Source of the DNA: Magnetospirillum sp. ME-1
GTDB lineage: Bacteria > Pseudomonadota > Alphaproteobacteria > Rhodospirillales > Magnetospirillaceae
Assembly: GCF_002105535.1 (NCBI RefSeq)
Contig: NZ_CP015848.1
Location: 806,907 to 870,906 of the forward strand
Length of the DNA stretch: 64,000 bases
Direction: 5' to 3'
Each line of letters starts with the position of its first letter. Position 1 is the first letter of the stretch. The translations under genes were made by a program, and so were the position numbers. Shown here one piece after another: positions 1-8,446 of the stretch. The notes beneath the pieces are model-generated. The model was not told the origin of the DNA, searched no databases, and saw nothing but the letters and a program-made list of their open reading frames with translations.

Positions 1-8
1 TTCCAGAA

Positions 9-36
9 GGGCTCGGCCGCAAGGCCGGGCCCTTTT
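9..36 (+). terminator. intrinsic terminator of a gene left of the window
   Basis: A 10-bp GC-rich stem (positions 9-18 and 23-32, one G-T pair) closes a GCAA tetraloop and is followed by TTTT. It would end a rightward transcript entering from outside the window. Confidence 0.8.
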
Positions 37-99
37 CGATTCACAATCCCGTCTTGGACGGCTATTAAGATTCCAGATGTTTGCCGAGGATTCCTGCCC

Positions 100-618
100 A
101 TGATCATCCGTTCGCTCGTCATCGCCGCCGCCGTGTTCGCGTCCACCGGCGCGGCCCTCGCCGCCGACACCACCAAGCGCCTGGGCAAGTTCGGCGAGTG
201 GGAGGCCTTCTCCTACACCGAAGGCAAGGCCGCCACCTGCTACCTGGCCGCCACCGCCGGCAAGGTCACCGGCGGCGAGAAGGGCAAGCCCACCACCACC
301 TACCTGATCGTCACCCACCGCCCCAGCGCCAAGAGCAGCGACGAGGTCAGCATCAACGGCGTCTACGGCTTCAAGAAGGACTCCAAGGTCGAGTTGCAGG
401 TGGGCGCCATGAAGCACTCGCTGTTCACCAAGGGTGACCGCGCCTGGGCCGACGATGCCAAGGCCGACAAGGCCATCGTCACCTCCCTTCAGAAGGGCAA
501 GGAAGCCATCCTGCACGCCAGCCCGGCCAAGGGAGGCGACGTGGCCGCCGCCTTCCCGCTGTCGGGCTTCTCCGACGCGCTGTCCGCCGCCGACAAGGCC
601 TGCGGCATCAAGCGGTAG
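100..618 (+). CDS. exported IalB-like (invasion-associated locus B family) protein
   Basis: The product has 172 residues. The N-terminus is a Sec signal peptide (two charged residues, a hydrophobic core, AALA before the likely cleavage site near residue 21). The mature part has the pattern of the IalB family: FGEWEAFSY near the start, a Cys soon after (ATCYL), an ILHASPAKG stretch and a late Cys before the C-terminus; the two Cys could form a periplasmic disulfide. The family name comes from Bartonella, but most members are in non-pathogens and their role is unknown. The gene stands alone, with a terminator on its left and hairpins on its right. The start was chosen because it gives the signal peptide. 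The frame at 81 is a shadow. Confidence 0.72.
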   Translation: MIIRSLVIAAAVFASTGAALAADTTKRLGKFGEWEAFSYTEGKAATCYLAATAGKVTGGEKGKPTTTYLIVTHRPSAKSSDEVSINGVYGFKKDSKVELQVGAMKHSLFTKGDRAWADDAKADKAIVTSLQKGKEAILHASPAKGGDVAAAFPLSGFSDALSAADKACGIKR

Positions 619-624
619 GGATCT

Positions 625-721
625 ACGGGGCTTCCGCCCCGTCCCCCGATCGGGAGGCATGCCTCCCGAACCCTCTCTTTTATTGATAATCAAAAGGGTG
701 GTCTGGAGGCATCGCCTCCAG
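625..721. repeat. cluster of hairpins between convergent genes
   Basis: Three dyads lie between the IalB-like gene and the leftward methyltransferase gene. They are ACGGGGC/GCCCCGT around a TTCC loop (625-642), a perfect 18-bp palindrome (651-668) and CTGGAGGC/GCCTCCAG (703-721), with a smaller AT-rich dyad TTGATAATCAA at 683-693. They probably terminate both genes. The similar GGAGGCAT cores suggest a repeat family. Confidence 0.6.
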
Positions 722-747
722 GCGGGCTTGGGCGGCAGCCCAATTCA

Positions 748-1311
748 TCAGACCCGCCCCCGCCACGGCACGAAGGCCGGCACCTGGGTCCGATAGGCGG
801 CGTAATCCTCGCCGTAACGGGCCAGCAGGCGCCGCTCCTCGCAATACGTCCCGATCAGCAGATAGACGCTGCCCCAGATGGCCGTGGCAAGCCCCAGGGG
901 CGAGAGCGCCGCGCCCCACAGGATCAGGAAGGCCCCGGCATAGAGGGGATGGCGCACCCAGGCATGGGGGCCGTCCAGGCGCAGGCCTTCGTCCTCCGGC
1001 TGGCCGGGATGGCGCAACTGGCTCAATCCCCCCAGGCGACCCAGGTCGTAATAGCGGGCCGACAGCAGCATCACCACCCAGCCGGCCACGTGCACGGTGC
1101 CCAGCCCCAGCCTCGCCCAAAGCGGCAGGTCGAAGGCGGGCTCTCCCCCCAACGCCCGGGCTCCCACTCCCCCCACGGCCAGAAAGGCGGCGACGGCGAT
1201 GACATTGTATACAATCCGCGACCAGCGCCCGGCGAGACGCCGCCCGGCCAGCCCGCTGTGGGACAGGCCGAAGGCGGCCCAGGCCAGCAGATAGGCGAGG
1301 TGGCCGCTCAT
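748..1311 (-). CDS. integral membrane isoprenylcysteine-methyltransferase-like protein
   Basis: The 187-residue product has several membrane segments. Its C-terminal third has the ICMT/PEMT-type signature [10 protein letters not shown] followed by an [16 protein letters not shown] segment and a Pro-containing tail. In that family this part binds S-adenosylmethionine and methylates a lipid or prenyl-cysteine group at the membrane. The N-terminus ([11 protein letters not shown]) also resembles NnrU-type membrane proteins. The real substrate cannot be read from sequence. The start at 1311 overlaps the tgt stop codon (ATGA), so it is the third gene of a queA-tgt operon, which implies translational coupling rather than a shared pathway. 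A longer frame reaching 2502 is out of frame with tgt and is a shadow. Confidence 0.72.
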   Translation of the reverse strand: MSGHLAYLLAWAAFGLSHSGLAGRRLAGRWSRIVYNVIAVAAFLAVGGVGARALGGEPAFDLPLWARLGLGTVHVAGWVVMLLSARYYDLGRLGGLSQLRHPGQPEDEGLRLDGPHAWVRHPLYAGAFLILWGAALSPLGLATAIWGSVYLLIGTYCEERRLLARYGEDYAAYRTQVPAFVPWRGRV

Positions 1312-2435
1312 AGGGGCGGAATGTCCCCCATCTCTTCCAGTGCCGCCGCGTCGGCCGCGAATTGGGCGAAACGCCCCTCGGCGATGGCCGCGCGCAATCC
1401 GGCCATCAGGGTCTGATAGGCCTGGATGTTGTGCCAGGTCAGCAGCATGGGCCCTAAAATCTCCTCGGACCGGATCAGGTGGTGGAGATAGGCTCGGCTG
1501 TGGTCGCGGCAGGCCGGGCAGGGGCAGCCCTCTTCCAGCGGCCGGGAATCGTCCTGGTGCCGGGCGTTCCTCAAGTTCACCGTGCCGCGCCGGGTGAAGG
1601 CCTGGGCGGTGCGGCCGGAACGCGTCGGCATGACGCAGTCGAACATGTCGATGCCGCGCCCCACCGCGCCGATGATGTCGGACGGGCGGCCCACGCCCAT
1701 CAGGTAGCGGGGCTTGTCCCTGGGCAGCAGCGGCGTGGTGACGTCGAGGGTGGCGAACATGGCCTCCTGTCCCTCGCCCACCGCCAGGCCGCCCACGGCA
1801 TAGCCCTCGAAGCCGATCTCCAGCAGGGCCTTGGCGGATTCGGCCCGCAGATCCGGGTAAACGCCACCCTGGACGATGCCGAACAGGCCATAACCCGGAC
1901 GCGCCACGAAGGCCTCCTTGGAGCGGCGCGCCCAGCGCATGGACAGGCGCATGCTCTCGTCCGCCTGTTCGTGGGTGGCGGGAAAGGGCGTGCATTCGTC
2001 GAAGGCCATGGTGATGTCGGCATCCAGCAGCCGCTGGATTTCCATGGAGCTTTCCGGCGTCAGGCGATGCTTCGACCCGTCGTGGTGGGACTGGAAGGTA
2101 ACGCCGTCCGCGTCCATCTTCCGGAGCTTGGCCAGGCTCATCACCTGGAAGCCGCCGGAATCGGTGAGGATCGGCCCCGGCCAGTTCATGAACTTGTGCA
2201 GGCCGCCGAGGCGCGCCACCCGCTCGGCGCCCGGGCGCAGCATCAGGTGGTAGGTGTTGCCCAGCACGATCTGGGCGCCGGTGGCGGCCACCGAAGCGGG
2301 CAGCATGGCCTTCACCGTGCCCGCCGTGCCCACCGGCATGAAGGCCGGTGTGTCGATGGGACCGTGGGCGGTGTGCACGCGGCCCCGCCGCGCGGCGCCG
2401 TCGGTGGCCAGGAGTTCGAAGGAGAATTCGGTCAT
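1308..2435 (-). CDS. tgt: queuine tRNA-guanosine(34) transglycosylase
   Basis: This 375-residue enzyme swaps guanine 34 of GUN-anticodon tRNAs for preQ1, the committed step of queuosine insertion. Family signatures are visible: [16 protein letters not shown] near the N-terminus, the [10 protein letters not shown] loop with the catalytic Asp, [12 protein letters not shown], and a C-terminal zinc site ([17 protein letters not shown]). The start at 2435 overlaps the queA stop (ATGA). An upstream in-frame start at 2537 would add 34 residues unlike the family and lie inside queA. It sits second in the operon queA-tgt-methyltransferase. Confidence 0.96.
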   Translation of the reverse strand: MTEFSFELLATDGAARRGRVHTAHGPIDTPAFMPVGTAGTVKAMLPASVAATGAQIVLGNTYHLMLRPGAERVARLGGLHKFMNWPGPILTDSGGFQVMSLAKLRKMDADGVTFQSHHDGSKHRLTPESSMEIQRLLDADITMAFDECTPFPATHEQADESMRLSMRWARRSKEAFVARPGYGLFGIVQGGVYPDLRAESAKALLEIGFEGYAVGGLAVGEGQEAMFATLDVTTPLLPRDKPRYLMGVGRPSDIIGAVGRGIDMFDCVMPTRSGRTAQAFTRRGTVNLRNARHQDDSRPLEEGCPCPACRDHSRAYLHHLIRSEEILGPMLLTWHNIQAYQTLMAGLRAAIAEGRFAQFAADAAALEEMGDIPPL

Positions 2436-3469
2436 GGGGATGTCCGTTCCAGCAGGCAGCAATCGCCGTAGGAGTAGAAGCGGTAGCCCGCCGCCTTGGC
2501 ATGCTCGTAGGCTGCCTTCATGCGTGGGAGGCCACACAGGGCGGAAACCAGCATGAACAGGGTCGAGCGCGGCAGGTGGAAATTGGTGAGCAGCACATCC
2601 ACCAGCCGGAAGGCGTGCCCGGGCGTGATGAAGATGTCGGTGGCGCCATCAAAGGGAAGAAGCGTGCCCAAGGGATCGGCGGCGCTTTCCAGCAGCCGCG
2701 CCGAGGTGGTGCCCACCGCCACCACGCGTCCGCCCGCCGCCCTGGCGGCGTTGATGGCGGCGGCGGCCTCGGGGGTCACCACGCCGATCTCCTGATGCAT
2801 GCGGTGATCGTCGGTGTCGTCCACCTTCACGGGGAGGAAGGTTCCCGCCCCCACATGCAGGGTGACGGTGACGCGACGGATGCCGCGCGCGTCCAGCGCC
2901 GCCAGCAAATCCGGGGTGAAGTGCAGCCCGGCGGTGGGCGCCGCCACCGCCCCCTTCTCGCGGGCGAAGACGGTCTGGTAATCGCCGCGGTCGCGCTCGT
3001 CGGCCTCGCCCTGGCGGATATAGGGGGGCAGCGGCAGGCGGCCGTGGGCTTCCAGCGCGGCCATCAGATCCTCGCCCGAGCGGTCGAAATCCAGCGTCAC
3101 CTCGCCCATCTCGCCCTTTTCGGCGACGGTCGCGAAGAACCCCTCGGCGAAATCCACCCGGTCGCCGGACCGCAGCTTCTTGGCCGGGCGGGCGAAGGCC
3201 TTCCATCGAGCCAGGCCGGTGCGCTGGTGCAGGGTCACCTCGACCGCCGCCAGCCCACGACGCCCGAACAGACGGGCGGGAATGACCCTGGTGTCGTTGA
3301 ATACCAGGACATCGCCGGGCATCAGCAGGCCGGGCAGGTCGCGGATGCCCAGGTCCACCAGCCCGCCGCCGGCGGGAACGTGCAGCAGCCGCGCCGAATC
3401 CCGGGGAACGGCGGGGCGCTCGGCGATCATCTCGCGCGGCAGGTCGAAGTCGAAATCGTCCACTTTCAT
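2432..3469 (-). CDS. queA: S-adenosylmethionine:tRNA ribosyltransferase-isomerase
   Basis: The 345-residue product begins [19 protein letters not shown], the usual QueA N-terminus. It contains [28 protein letters not shown] and [17 protein letters not shown], all diagnostic. QueA transfers the ribosyl group of SAM to preQ1 in tRNA to make epoxyqueuosine, so it acts directly after Tgt. It is the first gene of the leftward operon. Its promoter should lie in the 95-bp gap shared with the divergent pip gene. Confidence 0.97.
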   Translation of the reverse strand: MKVDDFDFDLPREMIAERPAVPRDSARLLHVPAGGGLVDLGIRDLPGLLMPGDVLVFNDTRVIPARLFGRRGLAAVEVTLHQRTGLARWKAFARPAKKLRSGDRVDFAEGFFATVAEKGEMGEVTLDFDRSGEDLMAALEAHGRLPLPPYIRQGEADERDRGDYQTVFAREKGAVAAPTAGLHFTPDLLAALDARGIRRVTVTLHVGAGTFLPVKVDDTDDHRMHQEIGVVTPEAAAAINAARAAGGRVVAVGTTSARLLESAADPLGTLLPFDGATDIFITPGHAFRLVDVLLTNFHLPRSTLFMLVSALCGLPRMKAAYEHAKAAGYRFYSYGDCCLLERTSP

Positions 3470-3564
3470 GAGGGCGGGTTTAGGCGTTGCCCATACCCAC
3501 CGTCAAGCACTCGCAGGCGGGCGTGGCGCATGCCATATTGGAAACAGGAGAAAGAGGAGCCTTC

Positions 3565-4506
3565 ATGGAGCTGTTCGCCCCGTTCGAATCCCACGCCTCG
3601 GGCATGCTGGCCGTGGGTGACGGCCACAGCCTTTACTGGGAGGTGTCGGGCAATCCCGACGGCCCGGTGGCGGTCTTCGTCCATGGCGGACCGGGGGCGG
3701 GAACGGCTCCCACCTATCGCCGCTTCTTCGACCCCTCGTTCTGGCGCATCGTGCTGTTCGACCAGCGGGGCAGCGGCCGCTCGCGGCCCGTCGCCTCGGT
3801 GGAGGCCAACACCACGCCCCATCTGGTGGCCGACATGGAAGCGCTGCGCCACCACCTGGGCGTGGATCGCTGGCTGCTGTTCGGCGGCTCGTGGGGCAGC
3901 ACCCTGGCGCTGGCCTATGGCGAAACCTATCCGGAGCGCTGCACCGGCTTCGTCATGCGCGGCGTTTTCCTCTTCCGGCCCGAAGAGGTCGAGTGGTTCA
4001 TGACCGGCATGGGCCATTTCTTCCCCGAGGCGCGGCGGCAGTTCATCACCTTCCTGCCCGAGGACGAGCGGGACCGGCCGCTGCGCTCCTATCTCGAGCG
4101 GCTCAACCATCCCGACCCCTTGGTCCACATGCCGGCGGCACGGCAATGGTGCACCTACGAGGAGGCTTGCGCCCGCCTGCTGCCCCGCGACGAGAACGGA
4201 ACCGGCGACGGCCCCTCCACCCTGGCCCTGGCCCGCATCGAGGCCCATTACATGGCCCATGACGGCTTCATGCGTCCCAATCAGCTGCTGGACGACCTCT
4301 ATCGGGTCCGCCATCTGCCCGCCACCATCATCCAGGGCCGCTACGACATGGTCTGCCCGCCCATCTCGGCCGACGACCTGGCCCGGGCCTGGCGGAACTG
4401 CGAGCTGCGCATCATCCCCGACGCCGGCCACTCGGCCATGGAACCGGGCATCCGCGCCGGTCTGGTCGACGCGGTCGAGCGCATGAAGGTCAAGATCAGA
4501 CGGTAA
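3565..4506 (+). CDS. pip: proline iminopeptidase (alpha/beta hydrolase)
   Basis: The 313-residue protein is a serine peptidase of family S33 that releases N-terminal proline from peptides in the cytoplasm. Visible features are the oxyanion motif HGGPGAG, DQRGSGRS, the nucleophile elbow GGSWGS (catalytic Ser), the Asp in QGRYDMVCP and the His in DAGHSAMEPG. The length is normal for the family. The start at 3565 was chosen for the strong purine-rich ribosome site (AGGAGAAAGAGGAG, 3547-3560). An in-frame start at 3487 lacks one. The gene is divergent from queA. Confidence 0.92.
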   Translation: MELFAPFESHASGMLAVGDGHSLYWEVSGNPDGPVAVFVHGGPGAGTAPTYRRFFDPSFWRIVLFDQRGSGRSRPVASVEANTTPHLVADMEALRHHLGVDRWLLFGGSWGSTLALAYGETYPERCTGFVMRGVFLFRPEEVEWFMTGMGHFFPEARRQFITFLPEDERDRPLRSYLERLNHPDPLVHMPAARQWCTYEEACARLLPRDENGTGDGPSTLALARIEAHYMAHDGFMRPNQLLDDLYRVRHLPATIIQGRYDMVCPPISADDLARAWRNCELRIIPDAGHSAMEPGIRAGLVDAVERMKVKIRR

Positions 4507-4569
4507 CTTGCGGGGCCATGCGTCCCGGCCTATAAGAGTCGCGGACAATTCCCAGTCGCGGAGCGCCCC

Positions 4570-5556
4570 ATGATCCTCGTCACCGGCGGAGCCGGCTTCA
4601 TCGGTTCCAACATCCTGGCGGCCCTCGAGGAGCGGGGGGCGGGCAAGCTGGTGGTGTGCGACCGCCTGCGCTCGGGCACCAAATGGCAGAACATCGCCAA
4701 GCGCGAGCTGGCCGACATCGTCCATCCCGAGCAGATCTTCGACTTCCTGGAAGCCAACGCCAAGCACATGGAGATGGTGATCCACATGGGCGCCATCTCG
4801 GCCACCACCGAGACCGACGCCGACAAGATCCTGGCCAACAACTTCTCGCTGTCGCTGGCGCTGTGGAAGTGGTGCGCGCTGCACAACGTGCGCTTCATTT
4901 ACGCCTCGTCGGCCGCCACCTATGGCGACGGCACGGTGGGCTTCGACGACGACGGCACCATGGAGCACCTGGCCCGCTTGCGCCCCCTCAACGCCTATGG
5001 CTGGTCCAAGCACCTGTTCGACCGCCGGGTGGCGCGCAAGGTGTGGGCCGGCTCGCGCAAGCCGCCGCAATGGGCGGGCCTCAAGTTCTTCAACGTCTAC
5101 GGCCCCAACGAGTACCACAAGGGCGGCCAGCAGAGCGTGGTGGCCCAGGTCTATCCCCATGCCGAGAAGAACGCCGCCTATCAGCTGTTCAAGTCCCACA
5201 ATCCCAAATACCCGGACGGCGGCCAGCTGCGCGACTTCATCTGGGTGGGCGACGTGGTGGACGTGATCATGTGGCTGATCGAGAACCCCAAGGTCAGCGG
5301 CCTGTTCAACGTGGGCACCGGAAAGGCGCGCTCGTTCCTCGATCTGGCGAACGCCGTCTACCGCGCCGTGGGCCGCGAGCCGCAGATCAAGTTCCGCGAC
5401 ACCCCCATCGAGATCAGGGACAAGTACCAGTACTTCACCCAGGCCAAGATGGAGCGCCTGCACCGCGCCGGCTATTCCAAGCCATTCACCTCGCTGGAGG
5501 ACGGCGTCGAGATGTATGTGAAGCGCTTCCTCGCCGCCCAGGACCCTTACCGCTGA
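4570..5556 (+). CDS. hldD: ADP-L-glycero-D-manno-heptose 6-epimerase
   Basis: The 328-residue short-chain dehydrogenase-type epimerase starts with the NAD(P) motif TGGAGFIGSN. It has the Ser of ASSAATYGDG and the YGWSK motif (catalytic Tyr and Lys), followed by GLKFFNVYGPNEYHKG. HldD converts ADP-D-glycero- to ADP-L-glycero-manno-heptose for the LPS inner core, so the organism probably has heptose-containing LPS. Its stop shares one base with the lgt start (TGATG). The other heptose genes are not in the window. Confidence 0.95.
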   Translation: MILVTGGAGFIGSNILAALEERGAGKLVVCDRLRSGTKWQNIAKRELADIVHPEQIFDFLEANAKHMEMVIHMGAISATTETDADKILANNFSLSLALWKWCALHNVRFIYASSAATYGDGTVGFDDDGTMEHLARLRPLNAYGWSKHLFDRRVARKVWAGSRKPPQWAGLKFFNVYGPNEYHKGGQQSVVAQVYPHAEKNAAYQLFKSHNPKYPDGGQLRDFIWVGDVVDVIMWLIENPKVSGLFNVGTGKARSFLDLANAVYRAVGREPQIKFRDTPIEIRDKYQYFTQAKMERLHRAGYSKPFTSLEDGVEMYVKRFLAAQDPYR

Positions 5557-6365
5557 TGACCTTCGCGCTGGCCTATCCCAACATCGACCCCATCGCGCTG
5601 TCCCTGGGCCCCTTCGCCATCCGCTGGTACGCCCTGGCCTATATCGCCGGGCTGATGCTGGGCTGGCGCTACGTCAAGTTCCTGGTGGCGCGCCCACCTA
5701 ACGCCATGACCGAGGAGGAGGTGGACGACTTCCTGGTCTGGGCCACCATGGGCGTGGTGCTGGGCGGACGGCTGGGCTACGTGCTGTTCTACAAGCCGCT
5801 CTACTACCTCGCCAATCCGCTGGAGATTCCCATGGTCTGGCAGGGCGGCATGTCGTTCCACGGCGGCGCGCTGGGCGTGATCATCGGCATCATCGCCTTT
5901 TCCAAATTCCGTGGTCGCAACCTGTTCCAGGTGGGCGACGTCATCTGCTGCGCCGTGCCCATCGGCCTGTTCTTCGGCCGCATCGCCAATTTCGTCAACG
6001 GCGAGCTGTTCGGACGGCCGGCCATGGACGTGGACTGGGCCATGGTCTTTCCCGGCGGCGGCCCTCTGCCGCGCCATCCCAGCCAGCTTTACGAAGCCGG
6101 GCTGGAAGGCGCGCTGCTGTTCCTGGTGATGTTCGGCCTGTGGAAGCTGACCGACATCCGCCATCGGGCCGGCGCCCTGTCCGGGGTGTTCCTGGCCGGC
6201 TACGGACTGGGCCGCATTGCGGCCGAATTCTTCCGCCAGCCCGACGCCCATCTGGGCTTTTTGTGGGGCGGCGCCACCATGGGCCAACTGCTGTCCATTC
6301 CCCAGGTGCTGGTCGGCTTGGGCCTGCTGGTCTGGGCGTGGCGGCGCGGGCCGAAGTCCGCATGA
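5556..6365 (+). CDS. lgt: phosphatidylglycerol-prolipoprotein diacylglyceryl transferase
   Basis: The 269-residue polytopic inner-membrane enzyme transfers diacylglycerol from phosphatidylglycerol to the lipobox Cys of prolipoproteins. It shows the early IRWYALAYIAG segment, GGMSFHGGALG, the Lgt signature GRIANFVNGELFGRP and the HPSQLYEA motif. At least six hydrophobic segments are visible. The start at 5556 overlaps the hldD stop. It serves the lipoproteins seen in this window (8412, 17463, 42149 and the TolC-like 61401 gene). Confidence 0.96.
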   Translation: MTFALAYPNIDPIALSLGPFAIRWYALAYIAGLMLGWRYVKFLVARPPNAMTEEEVDDFLVWATMGVVLGGRLGYVLFYKPLYYLANPLEIPMVWQGGMSFHGGALGVIIGIIAFSKFRGRNLFQVGDVICCAVPIGLFFGRIANFVNGELFGRPAMDVDWAMVFPGGGPLPRHPSQLYEAGLEGALLFLVMFGLWKLTDIRHRAGALSGVFLAGYGLGRIAAEFFRQPDAHLGFLWGGATMGQLLSIPQVLVGLGLLVWAWRRGPKSA

Positions 6366-6490
6366 GCGACCGGAGGGAGCGCGGGCGCGTTGAGCGCCCC
6401 GAAGCGACGACGGAGCGCAGCGGAGGAGGGAAGCGGAGGAGCCAAGCGCGCGGAGGCGCGCGCCCGGCGCTTGAGGGGCTGAAACAATGA
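6362..6490 (+). CDS. possible 42-residue Arg-rich micro-ORF coupled at both ends
   Basis: This frame starts at an ATG that overlaps the lgt stop (ATGA, 6362-6365) and ends at a TGA that overlaps the next gene's ATG (6487-6490). It therefore exactly fills the spacer. The peptide is very basic and low in complexity (many Arg, Gly, Ala and Glu) and has no recognisable domain. The DNA is GC-rich with short repeats (CGGAGGAG, GCGCGCGGAGGCGCGCGC). It could be an untranslated spacer, a repeat insertion, or a relay ORF that keeps ribosomes moving between two coupled genes. I do not recognise it. Confidence 0.3.
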   Translation: MSDRRERGRVERPEATTERSGGGKRRSQARGGARPALEGLKQ

Positions 6491-7560
6491 CCCTCACTGG
6501 AATTCTCGCCGAACGCATTCGGGCGACGGGACCGATCTCCGTCGAGACCTTCATGGCCGAGGCGCTGGGCCACCCCGAGCACGGCTATTACATGGGCCGC
6601 GACCCGTTCGGCATGGCCGGCGATTTCATCACCGCGCCGGAAGTCAGCCAGATGTTCGGCGAGCTGATCGGCCTGTGGTGCGCCCTGGTCTGGCAGAGCA
6701 TGGGGGCGCCGGAACGGGTGGTGCTGGCCGAGATGGGGCCGGGACGCGGCACCCTGATGGCCGACCTGCTGCGCGCGGCGGCCGCCCTTCCCCCCTTTGC
6801 CAAGGCGCTGGAGGTGCATCTGGTGGAGACCAGCCCGGCGCTGGCCAACCGCCAGCGCCAGACCCTGACGGGGCGCAACGTCACCTGGCACCGGCGTTTC
6901 GAGGATCTGCCCGACGGCCCGCTGCTCCTGGTGGCCAACGAGCTGTTCGACGCCCTGCCCATCCGCCAGCTGGAAAAGGCCGATGGCCTTTGGCACGAGC
7001 GGATGGTGGACCTGGACGAGGCCGGAACCTTCACCTTCGCCCTTGGCCCCGTCGTGGCCGAGCCGCCCCTGGCCCCTGCCGTGCGGGGCGCCCCCGACGG
7101 CGCCCTGGCCGAGCTCTGCCCCCTGGGCCGCGATCTGGCCCGCGCCATCGCCCGGCGGCTGGCCCATCAGGGCGGCGCCGCCCTGATCATCGATTACGGC
7201 TATGAAAAAAGCGCCGCCGGCGACTCGCTCCAGGCCTTGAAGGCCCACAAGCATCACCCGGTACTGTCCCAGCCGGGCCATGCCGACATCACCGCCCATG
7301 TGGATTTCCAGGCCCTGGCCGAGGCCGCCGCCGGCCTTGCCAGAACCCACGGCCCGGTGCCCCAGGGCCGCTTCCTGGCCGGCTTGGGGATCGAGGAGCG
7401 GGCCCGCATGCTGATGACCAACGCCACCCCGGAACAGGCCGCCGAACTGGCGCGCGGCGCACGGCGCTTGATCGATCCCGGGGAAATGGGCACCCTGTTC
7501 AAGGTCCTGGCGCTCGCCGCCCCCCTCCTGCCCGTCCCTCCCGGCCTGGAATCCGCCTGA
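6487..7560 (+). CDS. SAM-dependent methyltransferase, MidA/NDUFAF7 family
   Basis: The 357-residue protein matches the family once called DUF185. The N-terminus (MAEALGHPEHGYYMGRDPFG, then DFITAPEVSQMFGELIG) is typical, and the SAM-binding glycine motif is EMGPGRGTLMADLLR. In mitochondria NDUFAF7 methylates an Arg of the complex I subunit NDUFS2. By homology the bacterial protein may methylate the NuoD subunit, which is inference. It abuts pgeF directly (TGA then ATG). The pair MidA-pgeF after lgt is, from memory, a recurrent alphaproteobacterial order. Confidence 0.9.
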   Translation: MTLTGILAERIRATGPISVETFMAEALGHPEHGYYMGRDPFGMAGDFITAPEVSQMFGELIGLWCALVWQSMGAPERVVLAEMGPGRGTLMADLLRAAAALPPFAKALEVHLVETSPALANRQRQTLTGRNVTWHRRFEDLPDGPLLLVANELFDALPIRQLEKADGLWHERMVDLDEAGTFTFALGPVVAEPPLAPAVRGAPDGALAELCPLGRDLARAIARRLAHQGGAALIIDYGYEKSAAGDSLQALKAHKHHPVLSQPGHADITAHVDFQALAEAAAGLARTHGPVPQGRFLAGLGIEERARMLMTNATPEQAAELARGARRLIDPGEMGTLFKVLALAAPLLPVPPGLESA

Positions 7561-8331
7561 ATGATCACCCTGTCGGCCCTTAACGAGTTCGTCCGCATCC
7601 GCCACGGCTTCTTCACCCGCGAAGGCGGCGTGTCCGAAGGCCTGTACGCCTCGCTCAATTGCGGACCGGGATCGAACGACAAGCCGGACGCGGTCAAGGA
7701 AAACCGCCGCCGCGCCATGGCGCTGCTGGACCTGCCGGAAGAGGCGCTGGTCACCCTCTACCAGACCCATTCCAGCGACGTGGTGACGGTCAAGACGCCG
7801 TGGGAGCCGGGCAACGCGCCGAAGGCCGACGCCATGGTCACCGACCAGCCGGGCGTGGCGCTGGGTATCCTCACCGCCGATTGCGCCCCCGTGCTGTTCG
7901 CCGACGGCAAGAGCGGAATCATCGGCGCGGCCCATGCCGGATGGAAGGGGGCGCTGGAAAACGTGCTGGAGAACACCGTCGCCGCCATGGTGGCGCTGGG
8001 CGCCAAAAAGCCCAAGATCGTCGCCGCCATCGGGCCTTGCATCGGGCATCGCAATTACGAGGTCGGGCCGGAATTCCCCGCCCCCTTCCTGGCCGAGGCC
8101 GCCGAGAACGCCGACTTCTTCGCCCCCTCGCCGGCCAGGCCCGGCCATCACCTGTTCGACCTGCCGGGCTACATCTCGCGCAAGCTGTCCCGCCTCGGCG
8201 TCCACGAGGTGACCCGCGTGCCCGCCGACACGTTGCGCGACGAGGCCCGCTTTTTCAGCTATCGCCGCGCCACCTTGCGGGGCGAGGCCGATTACGGCCG
8301 CCAGATTTCGGTGATCATGCTGGACCGATGA
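7561..8331 (+). CDS. pgeF: peptidoglycan editing factor PgeF (YfiH/purine nucleoside phosphorylase-like)
   Basis: The 256-residue product has the family signatures HGFFTREGGVSEGLYASLN, LTADCAPVLF, AAHAGWKG and AIGPCIGHRNYEVG. These contain the conserved His and Cys zinc ligands. E. coli YfiH removes wrongly incorporated L-Ser from the UDP-MurNAc-peptide precursor. Related proteins show purine nucleoside phosphorylase or multicopper-type oxidase activity, so substrate breadth is uncertain. It starts one base after the MidA stop codon and is probably translated from the same message. Confidence 0.92.
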   Translation: MITLSALNEFVRIRHGFFTREGGVSEGLYASLNCGPGSNDKPDAVKENRRRAMALLDLPEEALVTLYQTHSSDVVTVKTPWEPGNAPKADAMVTDQPGVALGILTADCAPVLFADGKSGIIGAAHAGWKGALENVLENTVAAMVALGAKKPKIVAAIGPCIGHRNYEVGPEFPAPFLAEAAENADFFAPSPARPGHHLFDLPGYISRKLSRLGVHEVTRVPADTLRDEARFFSYRRATLRGEADYGRQISVIMLDR

Positions 8332-8343
8332 GGCCACAGTCTT

Positions 8344-8446
8344 GTCATCCCGAGCGTAGCCAGGGATCTCCGCCTGAAAGGCATCGGGACGTTCGGCCCC
8401 GAGGGACCAGGATGAGATCCCTCGTCGCGTTGCTCCTCGGGATGAC
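8344..8446. repeat. palindromic repeat element (GTCATCCCGAG family)
   Basis: The left arm (8344-8370) begins GTCATCCCGAG and ends AGGGATCTC. The right arm (8414-8446) is its imperfect inverse complement, beginning GAGATCCCT and ending CTCGGGATGAC. The arms enclose about 43 bp. The right arm lies inside the lipoprotein gene and codes for part of its signal peptide. A related element is at 29313-29390. Confidence 0.85.

Noticed and set aside
748-2502. 584-residue leftward frame continuing past the membrane methyltransferase
   Set aside because: Beyond 1311 it is out of frame with tgt, and its translation is low-complexity Arg/Gly/Pro-rich antisense of nothing recognisable. Only the part below 1311 is a gene.
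3466-5463. 665-residue leftward frame
   Set aside because: It is the antisense shadow of pip and hldD, which have clear catalytic motifs.
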